Part shown: in pieces, positions 23,785-32,372 of the stretch
Layout of the letters: the number at the start of each line of letters is the position of its first letter
Numbering within the stretch: position 1 is the stretch's first letter
Origin: Pedobacter frigiditerrae
GTDB lineage: Bacteria > Bacteroidota > Bacteroidia > Sphingobacteriales > Sphingobacteriaceae
DNA: 64,000 bases
Direction: 5' to 3'
Assembly (NCBI RefSeq): GCF_032678705.1
Contig: NZ_JAVTSS010000001.1
Coordinates: 1,860,001-1,924,000 of the forward strand
The notes under the pieces: model-generated
What the model was told of the DNA's origin: nothing
Seen by the model: only the letters and a program-made list of their open reading frames with translations
Database searches by the model: none
Made by a program: the position numbers and the translations under genes

Positions 23785-25926
23785 ATGGCAAAAAACAAAA
23801 ACTCACAATTTAAACTCGTTTTAACACAGATGATTAGTGATATATTCGAGAAAAACAAAAATGTGGCACTAAACCACAAACAAGTTGCTGCCAAGCTAAA
23901 TTTAAGTGATAAAGCTGCTGTTGATACCATTTTAGAAGTATTAACAGAACAAACTGAAAACGGACTTTTCATTCGTCCGGAACGTGGAAAATTTAGATTA
24001 AAAGAACAAAAAGTATTTATCACCGGCAAAGTTGATATGACTGCAGATGGTTCTGCCTTTATTGTTCCAGATGATGAATTTGAAAAAGATATTTTCGTTG
24101 CACCACGCAAACTCCGCAATGCTTTACATGGAGATATTGTTAAAGTTCACGTTTTTGGTAAAAAAACCAGCGGACGTAGAAATGAAGGTGAGATTGTAGA
24201 AATTATAACCAGAGCAAAAACAGATTTTATTGGTGTTGCTAAAGTTTCTGAACGTTTTGCTTTTATTATACCAGACGACCGCAAAATGTTGCACGATATT
24301 TTTGTGCCATTGAGCGATTTAAACGGTGCTAAAAATGGTCAGAAAGTGCAAGTTAGCATTACAGATTGGCCAGAAGGAGCAAAAAATCCGATAGGAAAAA
24401 TCATCAATGTTTTAGGTACGCAGGGCGAAAATGATACCGAGATGAATGCCATCTTAGCTCAATATGGTTTTCCTTTAAGTTTTCCTGCTGAAGTAGAAAA
24501 AGAAGCCAACGCTATTCCTGAAACAGTTAGTGAAGCTGAAATAAATGAAAAAGGCAGAAAAGATTTTAGAGATACCGTTACTTTTACGATCGACCCTGCT
24601 GACGCGAAAGACTTTGATGATGCCATTTCTTTCAAAAAATTACCTAACGGAAATTATGAAGTTGGTGTTCACATTGCCGATGTTTCTCATTATGTAAAAC
24701 CTAACAGTGCATTAGATAAAGAAGCTTATGAACGTGCCACATCTGTTTATTTGGTTGACAGGGTAATACCAATGTTGCCTGAAAGATTAAGTAACGGTGT
24801 GTGTTCTTTGCGACCAAATGAAGATAAATTATGTTTTGCTGCCGTTTTTGAATTAGATGAGGAAGCAAATATTAAAAGTGAGTGGTTTGGAAGAACAACG
24901 ATACATTCTGATAGGCGTTTCAGTTATGAAGAAGCACAAGAAGTTATTGAAACAAAGGAAGGAGATTATGCAGAGGAGATTTTAAAACTGAACGAACTAG
25001 CTTACATTTTACGCGATAGAAAGTTTAAAAATGGGGCCATCAGTTTTGAAAGCACTGAGGTTAAATTTAAATTGGACGAACGTGGAAAACCAATTGGTGT
25101 TTATGTAAAAGAACGTAAGGATGCTCATAAACTCATTGAAGATTTTATGTTGTTGGCCAACAAAAAGGTAGCAGAATTCATCGCTAAAAAAGGCAATGGA
25201 AAAAGTAAATATACTTTTGTTTATCGTTCTCACGATTCTCCAAACCTAGAAAACCTAAACAATTTCGCCACTTTTGCTTCTCGTTTTGGTTATAAAGTAA
25301 ATACCAAAACAGATAAGGATATAGCAAAATCCCTAAATTTCTTAATGGCAGACGTGGAGGGTAAAAAGGAACAGAATATGTTAACCCAGTTAGCCATTCG
25401 TTCTATGGCGAAAGCAATTTATACCACTAAAAAAACAAGTCATTATGGTTTAGCATTTGACCATTACACACACTTTACCTCTCCTATTCGTCGTTACCCC
25501 GATGTAATGGTGCATCGCCTGTTGGCCTTATATTTAGATGGTGGTCGTTCGGCAAATGCCGAAGAATATGAAACGGCAAGTTCTCACTCATCTGCTATGG
25601 AAAAACGTGCTGCTGATGCGGAAAGAGCTTCTATTAAATACAAACAAGCAGAATATTTGATAGATAACATCGGTAGCATTTATACAGGGATTATTTCTGG
25701 AGTTACTGAATGGGGAATGTATGTTGAGATTTCGGAAAATAAATGTGAGGGAATGATTCGCTTGAGAGACATCACCGATGATTTTTATGTTTGGGATGAG
25801 AAAAATTATTGCATCGTTGGTCAACGAAAACATAAAAAATACCAATTGGGAGATGAAGTACAAGTAAGGGTTAAAAAAGTTGACCTTTCTAAACGCCAAA
25901 TCGACTTTTCATTGATACAAGATTAA
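23785..25926 (+). CDS. rnr: Ribonuclease R
   Basis: A 713-residue RNase II/RNase R family 3'-5' exoribonuclease that degrades structured RNA in the cytoplasm. The N-terminal winged helix (residues 20-70, HKQVAAKLNLSDKAAVDTIL) is followed by cold-shock-like domains, then the RNB catalytic domain with the Asp cluster TIDPADAKDFDDAIS (about 270-284). The GLAFDHYTHFTSPIRRYPD motif lies near 555, and an S1 RNA-binding domain (about 625-711) closes the protein. Length and domain order are normal for RNase R. The next gene starts 4 bp after its stop, so rnr heads a four-gene cluster with two paralogous exported proteins and a prenyl synthase. The functional link to these is not obvious. Confidence 0.96.
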   Translation: MAKNKNSQFKLVLTQMISDIFEKNKNVALNHKQVAAKLNLSDKAAVDTILEVLTEQTENGLFIRPERGKFRLKEQKVFITGKVDMTADGSAFIVPDDEFEKDIFVAPRKLRNALHGDIVKVHVFGKKTSGRRNEGEIVEIITRAKTDFIGVAKVSERFAFIIPDDRKMLHDIFVPLSDLNGAKNGQKVQVSITDWPEGAKNPIGKIINVLGTQGENDTEMNAILAQYGFPLSFPAEVEKEANAIPETVSEAEINEKGRKDFRDTVTFTIDPADAKDFDDAISFKKLPNGNYEVGVHIADVSHYVKPNSALDKEAYERATSVYLVDRVIPMLPERLSNGVCSLRPNEDKLCFAAVFELDEEANIKSEWFGRTTIHSDRRFSYEEAQEVIETKEGDYAEEILKLNELAYILRDRKFKNGAISFESTEVKFKLDERGKPIGVYVKERKDAHKLIEDFMLLANKKVAEFIAKKGNGKSKYTFVYRSHDSPNLENLNNFATFASRFGYKVNTKTDKDIAKSLNFLMADVEGKKEQNMLTQLAIRSMAKAIYTTKKTSHYGLAFDHYTHFTSPIRRYPDVMVHRLLALYLDGGRSANAEEYETASSHSSAMEKRAADAERASIKYKQAEYLIDNIGSIYTGIISGVTEWGMYVEISENKCEGMIRLRDITDDFYVWDEKNYCIVGQRKHKKYQLGDEVQVRVKKVDLSKRQIDFSLIQD

Positions 25927-25929
25927 GAG

Positions 25930-27114
25930 ATGAAGAGACTTTTTGTAATCGTTTTTTTCATCTCATTTATAAACACTGTAAAAGCTCAAGTTTTACAAGG
26001 TAAAATAGTCGACGAAACAACTGGAGCAGGAATTCCATTTGTTTCTGTTGGGATACTAGGTACCAATAGCGCAACTGTGAGTAATGAAAGTGGAGACTTT
26101 ATCTTAAGAGTAACTAGTTACCCAATAAAATTGAGGTGTAGTCATGTAAGTTATCTTTTGGCAGATTTATCCTTAAATGAAAATCCAACTAATTTAGTCG
26201 TTAAGCTGAAACCAGCTAGCATTTCGCTGAATGAAGTTACTATAGACCCTTACAAAGGCCAAAGATTGGTTAAAGCAGCACTCGAAAAGGCAAAAGGTTT
26301 TGCGGGGATAAATTTTTATGCCAATGCGTTTTATAGGCAATTGACAACCGTTAATAATAAGCCAAGTCAGATTTATGAGTTGTTTTATGATTTAAAATGG
26401 ACAACAGCTAGAGTACAAGGCTGGGCAGCAAAACAAAGTAGGTTTGCTGAATTAAATGAGGAAGTAGCTTTCTCAATGAGCAATCAATCTTATTTAACTT
26501 TTTTATATTCTGGTTATCTCTTGCCAGAAAAGGGTGGTAAATTTGTAAGCTTAGCAACCCTTTCAGATTATCAAATATCAATTGATAAATACATAGAACA
26601 AGAAAATCAAAAGATTGCTGTAGTAACTTGTAAATACAAAAAAGGGAATAGAAATACTTATTATGTTAATTCAATCTATTACATCGGCATGGATGATTTT
26701 GGTATTTACAGATTAGAAAATAGTTTATTTAATTTACCAATGAGATTTTCAGAGGCCAGTCCAAAATATCCACCATTAGCAACAACAATTGCTACATTTA
26801 ATGGTTTCGGTCGTCTTTTCCCAGTCTTAGAAAGTGTTTCAACCAAATTAAACTTAAGCCTTAAAACAGGCCGTCAAAATTTAAATACTTCTGTGAGTTC
26901 TTTGCTAACAGTATTTAACATTGATGACAATTTAAAAAATCAACAGTTCGAAACTTTAAATAGAAAAACACAAGATAAAAGTGTCATAGAATCTATAAGA
27001 TATGACGCTGCATTTTGGAAAAGCAACCCAATTGTAAAACAAACTACATTAGAAGATTCATTTATTAAAATGATGGAAAGCAAGTCTGCTTTTGGCACCA
27101 TGACTAACCCGTAA
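25930..27114 (+). CDS. Exported protein with carboxypeptidase-regulatory-like domain, paralogue 1
   Basis: A 394-residue exported protein. The signal peptide (to about residue 19, NTVKAQ) is followed by a carboxypeptidase D regulatory-like beta-sandwich (about 20-100, GKIVDETTGAGIPFVSVGI to KLRCSHVSYL), typical of the N-termini of Bacteroidota surface proteins. The remaining 290 residues form a domain I do not recognise, rich in FYRQLTTVNNKPSQIYELFYD-type segments. It starts 4 bp after rnr and is followed after 6 bp by a close paralogue. The last 27 residues (from NPIVKQTT to TMTNP) are identical in the two. A role in envelope or surface structures is likely; no enzyme motif is seen. Confidence 0.7.
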   Translation: MKRLFVIVFFISFINTVKAQVLQGKIVDETTGAGIPFVSVGILGTNSATVSNESGDFILRVTSYPIKLRCSHVSYLLADLSLNENPTNLVVKLKPASISLNEVTIDPYKGQRLVKAALEKAKGFAGINFYANAFYRQLTTVNNKPSQIYELFYDLKWTTARVQGWAAKQSRFAELNEEVAFSMSNQSYLTFLYSGYLLPEKGGKFVSLATLSDYQISIDKYIEQENQKIAVVTCKYKKGNRNTYYVNSIYYIGMDDFGIYRLENSLFNLPMRFSEASPKYPPLATTIATFNGFGRLFPVLESVSTKLNLSLKTGRQNLNTSVSSLLTVFNIDDNLKNQQFETLNRKTQDKSVIESIRYDAAFWKSNPIVKQTTLEDSFIKMMESKSAFGTMTNP

Positions 27115-27120
27115 ACATCT

Positions 27121-28314
27121 ATGAGAAAGTTTTTGGCCATTTTATCTAGTTTACTCCTATTCGTATTTCAACTCTCGGCACAAAATATTCAGGGAACAGT
27201 TGTTGATGAGTTTACAGGAAAAGGCATTGCATTCGTATCTCTTGGCATAATCGGAACAAATTTAGCCACAACAATTACTAATGAAAATGGAGAGTTTGTG
27301 ATTAAGGTTGAAAGCTACCCAGCAAAAGTGAGATTTAGCCATGTTAGCTATCTACTTGGAGAAACCGATTTAATACAACCTAACCAATCTAAGCTAATAA
27401 TTAAGCTAAAACCAGCCATCACTAACTTAAACGAGGTGATTATCAATGCTAATAAAGCCGAAAACTTATTAAAAGCTGCACTTAAAAAAGCTAAGGACAA
27501 TTCCAGTAAACAAATCTATTCCAATGCTTTTTACAGGCAATTAACAAGTATAAATGATAAGCCTAGCAAAGTTTATGAGATGTTTTACGATTTGAAATGG
27601 AATACTAAAGCAGCAAAGGGTTGGATAGTTAAACAAACACGATTTGCAGAAGATACCGAACAAAGTGAATTTGCTATTGCTAATCAATCTTTTTTAACCT
27701 TAATTTTTAGTGGGGTTCTATTACCTGAGGATGAAGGCAAATTCATAAATTTGCAGACCTTAAAAGAATATGAAATTACCATCGAAAAATATATTGAACA
27801 ACCAAACCAAGATATTGCAGTGATAACTTGTAAATTCAAAAGTCCAAGAAGAAAGTTATTTTATGTAAACTCTACCTATTATGTGGGCACAAAAGATTTT
27901 AAAATATATAGGCTAGAAAATGATATTTTTAATATCCCTATGGATTTTCCAATAACCATAGTAAAAATACCACCCTTTTTAAAAACTGTTGCGACTTTCA
28001 ATGGAGACGGCAAGGAATATCCAGTTCTTGAAAGTATCTCTACAAAGCTCACTCTTTCAATTAATTACGGAAAATCACTAGCTAATATTAATGTAAATTC
28101 TTTATTAACAGTATTTAATGTAGATGAAAATTTAAAAAAACAAAATTACAAATCATTGGATTCTAAAACACAAGATCAGAAAACAGTTCAGTCTGTTAAA
28201 TACGATGTTACATTTTGGAAAAATAATCCAATTGTAAAACAAACCACCTTAGAAGACTCATTTATAAAAATGATGGAAAGCAAATCTGCTTTTGGCACCA
28301 TGACTAACCCATAA
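27121..28314 (+). CDS. Exported protein with carboxypeptidase-regulatory-like domain, paralogue 2
   Basis: A 397-residue paralogue of the preceding gene, with the same layout: signal peptide (LFVFQLSAQ), regulatory-like beta-sandwich (GTVVDEFTGKGIAFVSLGI), then the same unrecognised domain. Divergence is moderate over most of the length, but the C-terminal block from NPIVKQTT to TMTNP matches residue for residue. The corresponding DNA (27030-27114 against 28230-28314) is also nearly identical. This points to tandem duplication with later conservation or gene conversion of the end. It is followed after 3 bp by the prenyl synthase gene, so all four genes from rnr are probably one transcript. 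Confidence 0.7.
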   Translation: MRKFLAILSSLLLFVFQLSAQNIQGTVVDEFTGKGIAFVSLGIIGTNLATTITNENGEFVIKVESYPAKVRFSHVSYLLGETDLIQPNQSKLIIKLKPAITNLNEVIINANKAENLLKAALKKAKDNSSKQIYSNAFYRQLTSINDKPSKVYEMFYDLKWNTKAAKGWIVKQTRFAEDTEQSEFAIANQSFLTLIFSGVLLPEDEGKFINLQTLKEYEITIEKYIEQPNQDIAVITCKFKSPRRKLFYVNSTYYVGTKDFKIYRLENDIFNIPMDFPITIVKIPPFLKTVATFNGDGKEYPVLESISTKLTLSINYGKSLANINVNSLLTVFNVDENLKKQNYKSLDSKTQDQKTVQSVKYDVTFWKNNPIVKQTTLEDSFIKMMESKSAFGTMTNP

Positions 28315-28317
28315 ACA

Positions 28318-29280
28318 ATGCACAGTCCTATACAACTACAACAAATCATAGAAGAAGCTATACCCAAAATAGAATATCCTCAACACCCAAAAGATTTATA
28401 CGAACCTATACGTTATATCATGAGTTTAGGTGGTAAAAGAATTAGGCCAGTAATGGTTTTAATGGCTACAGAATTATTCACTACAGAAATTCATAAGGCA
28501 CTTGATGTGGCATTAGCTATAGAAACCTTCCATAATTTTACTTTAGTACATGACGATATCATGGACAATGCGCCCCTACGCAGAGGAAAAATCACAGTTC
28601 ACGAAAAATGGGGCGTTAATAATGCGATTTTGAGCGGGGATGTGATGATGGTTGAATCAAACAAACACCTATCAAAAGTTGATTTATTAGTTTTAAAACC
28701 TGTATTGGATACATTCAACTTAACTGCTCAAGGCGTTTGCGAAGGTCAACAATTAGACATGGAATTTGAACAACGTACAGATGTTAGCATTGATGAATAT
28801 TTAGAAATGATTCGCCTGAAAACTGCTGTTTTATTGGGTGGTGCTATGAAATTGGGTGCTATTGTTGGTGGGGCAAATTCTGTAGATGCCGATTTATTAT
28901 ACGAATTTGGTGAAAATCTAGGCGTTGCTTTTCAATTACAGGATGACATTTTAGATGTTTATGGTAATCCAGAAACCTTTGGCAAACAGGTTGGTGGCGA
29001 CATTATAGCCAACAAAAAAACCTTTTTGCATTTAAAAACATTAGCCTTGGCACAGGGTGATGAATCTGATAGCTTAACAAGTACTACTACTGACCAAGAT
29101 ATAAAGGTTAACGAAGTAACCAATCTTTACAACAAATACGAGATTAAGGAACTGGCAACTACCGAAATGGATAGATATCTAGCAAAAGCCAATCAGGCAT
29201 TAGATAGTTTAGCCGTAGCTGATGAAAAGAAAACTCAATTTAGAGAATTGGTGCAACAGATATTAGAGAGAGAGAGGTAA
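28318..29280 (+). CDS. Trans-polyprenyl diphosphate synthase
   Basis: A 320-residue all-helical prenyltransferase. It adds isopentenyl diphosphate units to an allylic primer to make a trans-polyprenyl chain such as farnesyl, geranylgeranyl or the menaquinone side chain. The first Asp-rich motif is HDDIMDNAPLRRG (about 81-93), and the second is QLQDDILDVYG (about 209-219). The GGKRIRP substrate motif lies at 39-45. The residues before the first motif (HNFTLVH) include a large Phe at the chain-length position, suggesting a short or medium product, but this is inference. It closes the rnr cluster and ends 90 bp before a bidirectional terminator. Confidence 0.88.
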   Translation: MHSPIQLQQIIEEAIPKIEYPQHPKDLYEPIRYIMSLGGKRIRPVMVLMATELFTTEIHKALDVALAIETFHNFTLVHDDIMDNAPLRRGKITVHEKWGVNNAILSGDVMMVESNKHLSKVDLLVLKPVLDTFNLTAQGVCEGQQLDMEFEQRTDVSIDEYLEMIRLKTAVLLGGAMKLGAIVGGANSVDADLLYEFGENLGVAFQLQDDILDVYGNPETFGKQVGGDIIANKKTFLHLKTLALAQGDESDSLTSTTTDQDIKVNEVTNLYNKYEIKELATTEMDRYLAKANQALDSLAVADEKKTQFRELVQQILERER

Positions 29281-29370
29281 AGATAAGTTTGGAGTGCGGA
29301 GTTTAGAGTCTTGAGAAACTCCCAACTCCCAACTTAAAACTCCCAACTTAAAAAATATTGCATAAAAAAA

Positions 29371-29398
29371 CCAGAACAAATTGTTCTGGTTTTTTTAT
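29371..29398. terminator. Bidirectional terminator between prenyl synthase and rpmA
   Basis: A 9-bp stem CCAGAACAA/TTGTTCTGG (29371-29379, 29381-29389) is flanked by seven As on the left and a run of Ts on the right. It separates convergent transcripts and can serve both. Confidence 0.9.
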
Positions 29399-29420
29399 GT
29401 TGTAAATTGAAATTACAATA

Positions 29421-29870
29421 TTATTCTGCTGTTTCAGCATCATCAGCTTTAGCTGCTTTTTTAGCAGGTGCTTTTGCTGCTTTAGGCGCTGCTTCTTTTT
29501 TAGCTGCAGGTGCTTTAGCTTCTTTTTCTTCAGTTGCTACTGGTGCAGCTTCTGCTTTTGGAGCAGCTTTAGCTACAACTTTTTTAGGTGCTGCTACTGG
29601 AGCTGCATCTTCAACTGTTACAGGTAAAACCGAAACGTAAGATTTGTTATCTTGTTTCTTTTTAAAAGTTACAATACCAGGTACCAAAGCGAATAAAGTA
29701 TGGTCTTTACCAATACCTACTCCTTTATCTGGATGGTGTTTTGTACCGCGTTGACGAACGATAATGTTACCAGCGATAGCTTCTTGACCACCAAAGATCT
29801 TAATACCTAGACGCTTGCTATGCGATTCACGTCCGTTCCTAGAACTACCGGCTCCTTTTTTATGTGCCAT
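29421..29870 (-). CDS. rpmA: Ribosomal protein L27 with long Ala/Lys/Pro-rich C-terminal extension
   Basis: Large-subunit ribosomal protein bL27, whose N-terminus reaches towards the peptidyl-transferase centre. The canonical protein occupies residues 1 to about 84 ([20 protein letters not shown] to SYVSVLPV). A further 65 residues are a low-complexity tail of Ala, Lys, Pro and Glu, ending in acidic DDAETAE. Ordinary L27 is about 85-90 residues, so the protein is nearly doubled. No premature N-terminal extension (as cleaved in Firmicutes) is present. The gene follows rplU by 58 bp, as usual. The tail has no sign of being a frameshift because codon use and stop are clean. Confidence 0.95.
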   Translation of the reverse strand: MAHKKGAGSSRNGRESHSKRLGIKIFGGQEAIAGNIIVRQRGTKHHPDKGVGIGKDHTLFALVPGIVTFKKKQDNKSYVSVLPVTVEDAAPVAAPKKVVAKAAPKAEAAPVATEEKEAKAPAAKKEAAPKAAKAPAKKAAKADDAETAE

Positions 29871-29928
29871 TTTATTTTATATTTTTTAAGCTGGGAAACC
29901 CAAACTTACAATTAAACAAAAGAATTAA

Positions 29929-30240
29929 CTACAGAGTGATACTCTCAATCTGGATTTTGGTGAAATACTGGCGGTGACCATTTTTCTTTTTGTAACCTTT
30001 TCTACGTTTCTTTTTGAAAACGATTACTTTATCACCTTTTAAATGAGACACGATTTTAGCTGTTACCGATGCACCTTTTACTGCAGGAACCCCTACTGTA
30101 ATTTTACCACCATTATCAACCAACAATACATTGTCAAATTCAATACTAGCGCCTTCATCTCCTTGTAAACGGTGTACAAAAAGGTGCTGGTCTTTTGCAA
30201 CTTTGAATTGCTGTCCTGCTATATTTACTATTGCGTACAT
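29929..30240 (-). CDS. rplU: Ribosomal protein L21
   Basis: Large-subunit ribosomal protein bL21, 103 residues from the ATG at 30240 ([14 protein letters not shown]). A longer frame starting at 30288 would add 16 residues running through the promoter, so it is rejected. Family features are [19 protein letters not shown] at the start and the basic [16 protein letters not shown] tract (about 77-92) that binds 23S rRNA. It is the first gene of the rplU-rpmA operon, driven by the promoter at 30286-30317. Confidence 0.96.
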   Translation of the reverse strand: MYAIVNIAGQQFKVAKDQHLFVHRLQGDEGASIEFDNVLLVDNGGKITVGVPAVKGASVTAKIVSHLKGDKVIVFKKKRRKGYKKKNGHRQYFTKIQIESITL

Positions 30241-30285
30241 TGTTAAATAATTATTTATTAAATTGTTTATTTTTTTATCGAGGTG

Positions 30286-30317
30286 CAAATATAGAATAAA
30301 TACTATTCAAACACAAA
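30286..30317 (-). promoter_or_regulatory. Bacteroidota housekeeping promoter for rplU-rpmA
   Basis: On the minus strand, TATATTTG (30286-30293) is an exact match to the Bacteroidota -7 consensus TAnnTTTG. A TTTG -33 element (30314-30317) precedes it by 20 bp, the preferred spacing. A start a few bases downstream would give a leader of about 40 bases before the rplU ATG. Confidence 0.8.
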
Positions 30318-30443
30318 CAGATAACGAAAATAATTTACGAGGTTGGTTAATGGAGAATGGTGGATGGTTAATAGACATCGAGGTTAATCAAATCTCCCTA
30401 TCGTTTTGGTAGAAAAATAAGTTTTAGAAGAGCAAGTTTGAAG

Positions 30444-30489
30444 TTTATAGGAATGTTAGTCCCGCTTTACCTGCCTGCCGGCAGGCAGG
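30444..30489. repeat. GCGGGACTAACATTCC element, copy 2 (reverse), with 20-bp palindrome
   Basis: Bases 30444-30470 are the exact reverse complement of 23635-23661. They run into a perfect 20-bp palindrome built from CCTGCCTGCC and GGCAGGCAGG (30470-30489). Confidence 0.85.
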
Positions 30490-30840
30490 CGTTTTACTTG
30501 CTTCGCTGCGTGTTCACTTCTCCAGATAGCTATCGGGACGGGTCTAGTTAACAGAGGTTGGTGGTGCTATTTGGGGTTGCAGGATGCAAAAACATTTAAT
30601 CATTTAATTTTACAAACTATTTAAAAATATGCAACTCAAAAATGCATTTGGATAAATTTAAAAGACTTTTATTAATGTGTTATTTTCCCATATATTTGAG
30701 TAGTATGCAATACACGTAAGCAACAGATTTAAACTTGCTAATTCCAAATTAATAAACAGATTAAAAAAATAGTATGGAAATAATCACTCATCTACATCAT
30801 ATCCATAAAAAAGGATCAATTAGACAATAACTACGATAAT
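30490..30840. other. Gene-free stretch before the TTG-start gene
   Basis: Its first part (to about 30600) is repeat debris, including GATAGCTATC and a TTGGTGGT word also seen at 3063. From 30600 on it is very AT-rich with no frame or clear promoter recognised. Confidence 0.5.
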
Positions 30841-32052
30841 TTGAAAAAACTGCTAATAACCTTAACTCTATCCTTATTATCGTTCCAAATTGCATTTTCT
30901 CAAATAAAAAAAATAGAAGGTGATACTGCTTATTGGTTTAAAAGTAACAAAGAGTTCCAAAAAATTTTAAACTTAAAGGACTTTGAAAAATCTACAGATG
31001 AATTTAATTTTAGGTTTCGGAATCATGGACAAATAATTGAAATCACAAAAGATAGTTCAAGTATTAATGGCAATATAACGAACTACATATATCACACTAA
31101 AAAAGCAAATAGAAATAAAACCGATACATTATCTAGTAAAATAACTTTTTCGCCCGAACAAGCTAAAAGTATTTACGATATCATCCTCTATTCTGGGATT
31201 TTAAATTTAAAATCTGATAATAAGATAAAAGATTGGAAAAAAGGTGCTGATGGAATCACCTATGTAATTGAATATTCTGACAAGAAAACTTATTGGCTAA
31301 AAAGCTATTGGACACCAACCTCACAAGGCTCTATCCCAGAAGCATTAATAATCTTAAATTTCATAAAAAATCTTTCTGACCAATTAAACCTACAAGAAAC
31401 GTACACGACATTTAAAAACGACTTGCCAAAAAATGGCTGTTATAATTCGGGAGGGATGGGCATAGCTTGTTATATTTCAAATTCTTTAGAGATTGGATAT
31501 AGTGGAGCAACCAGATTGCCATTTGGATTTTACACTTCCTATAATGCATCATTTATAGGAAAAACGCAAGTAAATTCTGGTATCGGTTTACAATATAACT
31601 TTGACAAAAATGGATTTCAACATTTGAATCTCCGAGCCTCGAAATGGAATATATTCTATAAAAAATCCAATTTTTCTGACTTCATTGTTTACAACTATCA
31701 AAACAGGAAACTTGACATAGATAAAGTAAACAATAGATTTCAAAATCATCAAATTAAATACGGGTTAAATTTGAAAAATAATTTTGGACTGGGATCTGGA
31801 ATAGATTACCTAATTAACGGGCAAGAAAAAATTGGACTGTACTTATATGCTTTTAAATGGATTTCCAAGCCTAATATTAGTACCATACTAACTTCATCAA
31901 TATTTGATAATCAAATAAATTATAAAGCAGAATTACTTAAATCTATTAACATAAATTCTAGATCTCCTATACGTCGAATTACTCTAGGGTTGGCTTATGA
32001 AGATTTAATGGACTATAAAGATTGGTACTTTAGCATTCAAGCGTCATTCTAA
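30841..32052 (+). CDS. Exported protein of unknown function, TTG start
   Basis: A 403-residue protein I do not recognise. The preferred start is TTG at 30841, because it begins a clean signal peptide (MKKLLITLTLSLLSFQIAFSQ) with no ATG nearby that would keep it. Residues about 22-200 form a soluble domain of unknown type. From about 205 the chain is dominated by alternating aromatic/polar strands (LEIGYSGATRLPFGFYTSYN to WYFSIQASF), and the final residue is Phe, as in outer-membrane beta-barrels. It is therefore probably an outer-membrane protein. It stands alone, is more AT-rich than its neighbours and is flanked on both sides by repeat elements, which would fit recent acquisition. Confidence 0.6.
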   Translation: MKKLLITLTLSLLSFQIAFSQIKKIEGDTAYWFKSNKEFQKILNLKDFEKSTDEFNFRFRNHGQIIEITKDSSSINGNITNYIYHTKKANRNKTDTLSSKITFSPEQAKSIYDIILYSGILNLKSDNKIKDWKKGADGITYVIEYSDKKTYWLKSYWTPTSQGSIPEALIILNFIKNLSDQLNLQETYTTFKNDLPKNGCYNSGGMGIACYISNSLEIGYSGATRLPFGFYTSYNASFIGKTQVNSGIGLQYNFDKNGFQHLNLRASKWNIFYKKSNFSDFIVYNYQNRKLDIDKVNNRFQNHQIKYGLNLKNNFGLGSGIDYLINGQEKIGLYLYAFKWISKPNISTILTSSIFDNQINYKAELLKSININSRSPIRRITLGLAYEDLMDYKDWYFSIQASF

Positions 32053-32127
32053 AAAGCATCTGTTTGGCAATTTGAATGTCCTCACTGGCTCATTAAGTTA
32101 AGCTTTCTGATTTGACTAACCATACTT

Positions 32128-32221
32128 CATTGCGAGGAACGAAGCAATCTTAAAGCGTTATTTAATAGTTAATTAATCGAATGAGATTGCTTCGGGCTAT
32201 GAAAAATCGACCCTCGCAATG
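32128..32221. repeat. Nested palindromic element with CATTGCGAGG ends
   Basis: The outer arms CATTGCGAGG (32128-32137) and CCTCGCAATG (32212-32221) are perfect. The inner arms GAAGCAATCT (32141-32150) and AGATTGCTTC (32184-32193) are also perfect. The middle (AAAGCG...TTTAATAGTTA) resembles 1322-1346. A half copy is at 19131. No gene lies in 32053-32372. Confidence 0.85.
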
Positions 32222-32323
32222 ACGCAACCTCTTTAACCCTCGCTGGTGCAAATACCTCGCTTGTACCTAACATATAACAAGCTCTAAAACACCAATCAAC
32301 AAAAAAACCAATTCTTTTTATTA

Positions 32324-32360
32324 TTACGAATATTTCGTAGATTTACGGATAACTTATCCG
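32324..32360 (+). promoter_or_regulatory. Putative BlaI-type operator of the first GLPGLI gene
   Basis: The half-sites TACGA-N5-TCGTA-N4-TACGG (32325-32348) are followed by a perfect dyad CGGATAA-c-TTATCCG (32346-32360), ending 12 bp before the start codon. The core TCGTAGATTTACG (32335-32347) recurs at 33382-33394 and, with one change, before blaI on the minus strand (41178-41190). The TAGATTTA within it may double as the -7 promoter element. Confidence 0.7.
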
Positions 32361-32372
32361 CTACCTAAATCA

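Noticed and set aside
30241..30288. N-terminal extension of rplU
   Set aside because: It would overlap the -7 promoter element; L21 proteins start MYAIV.
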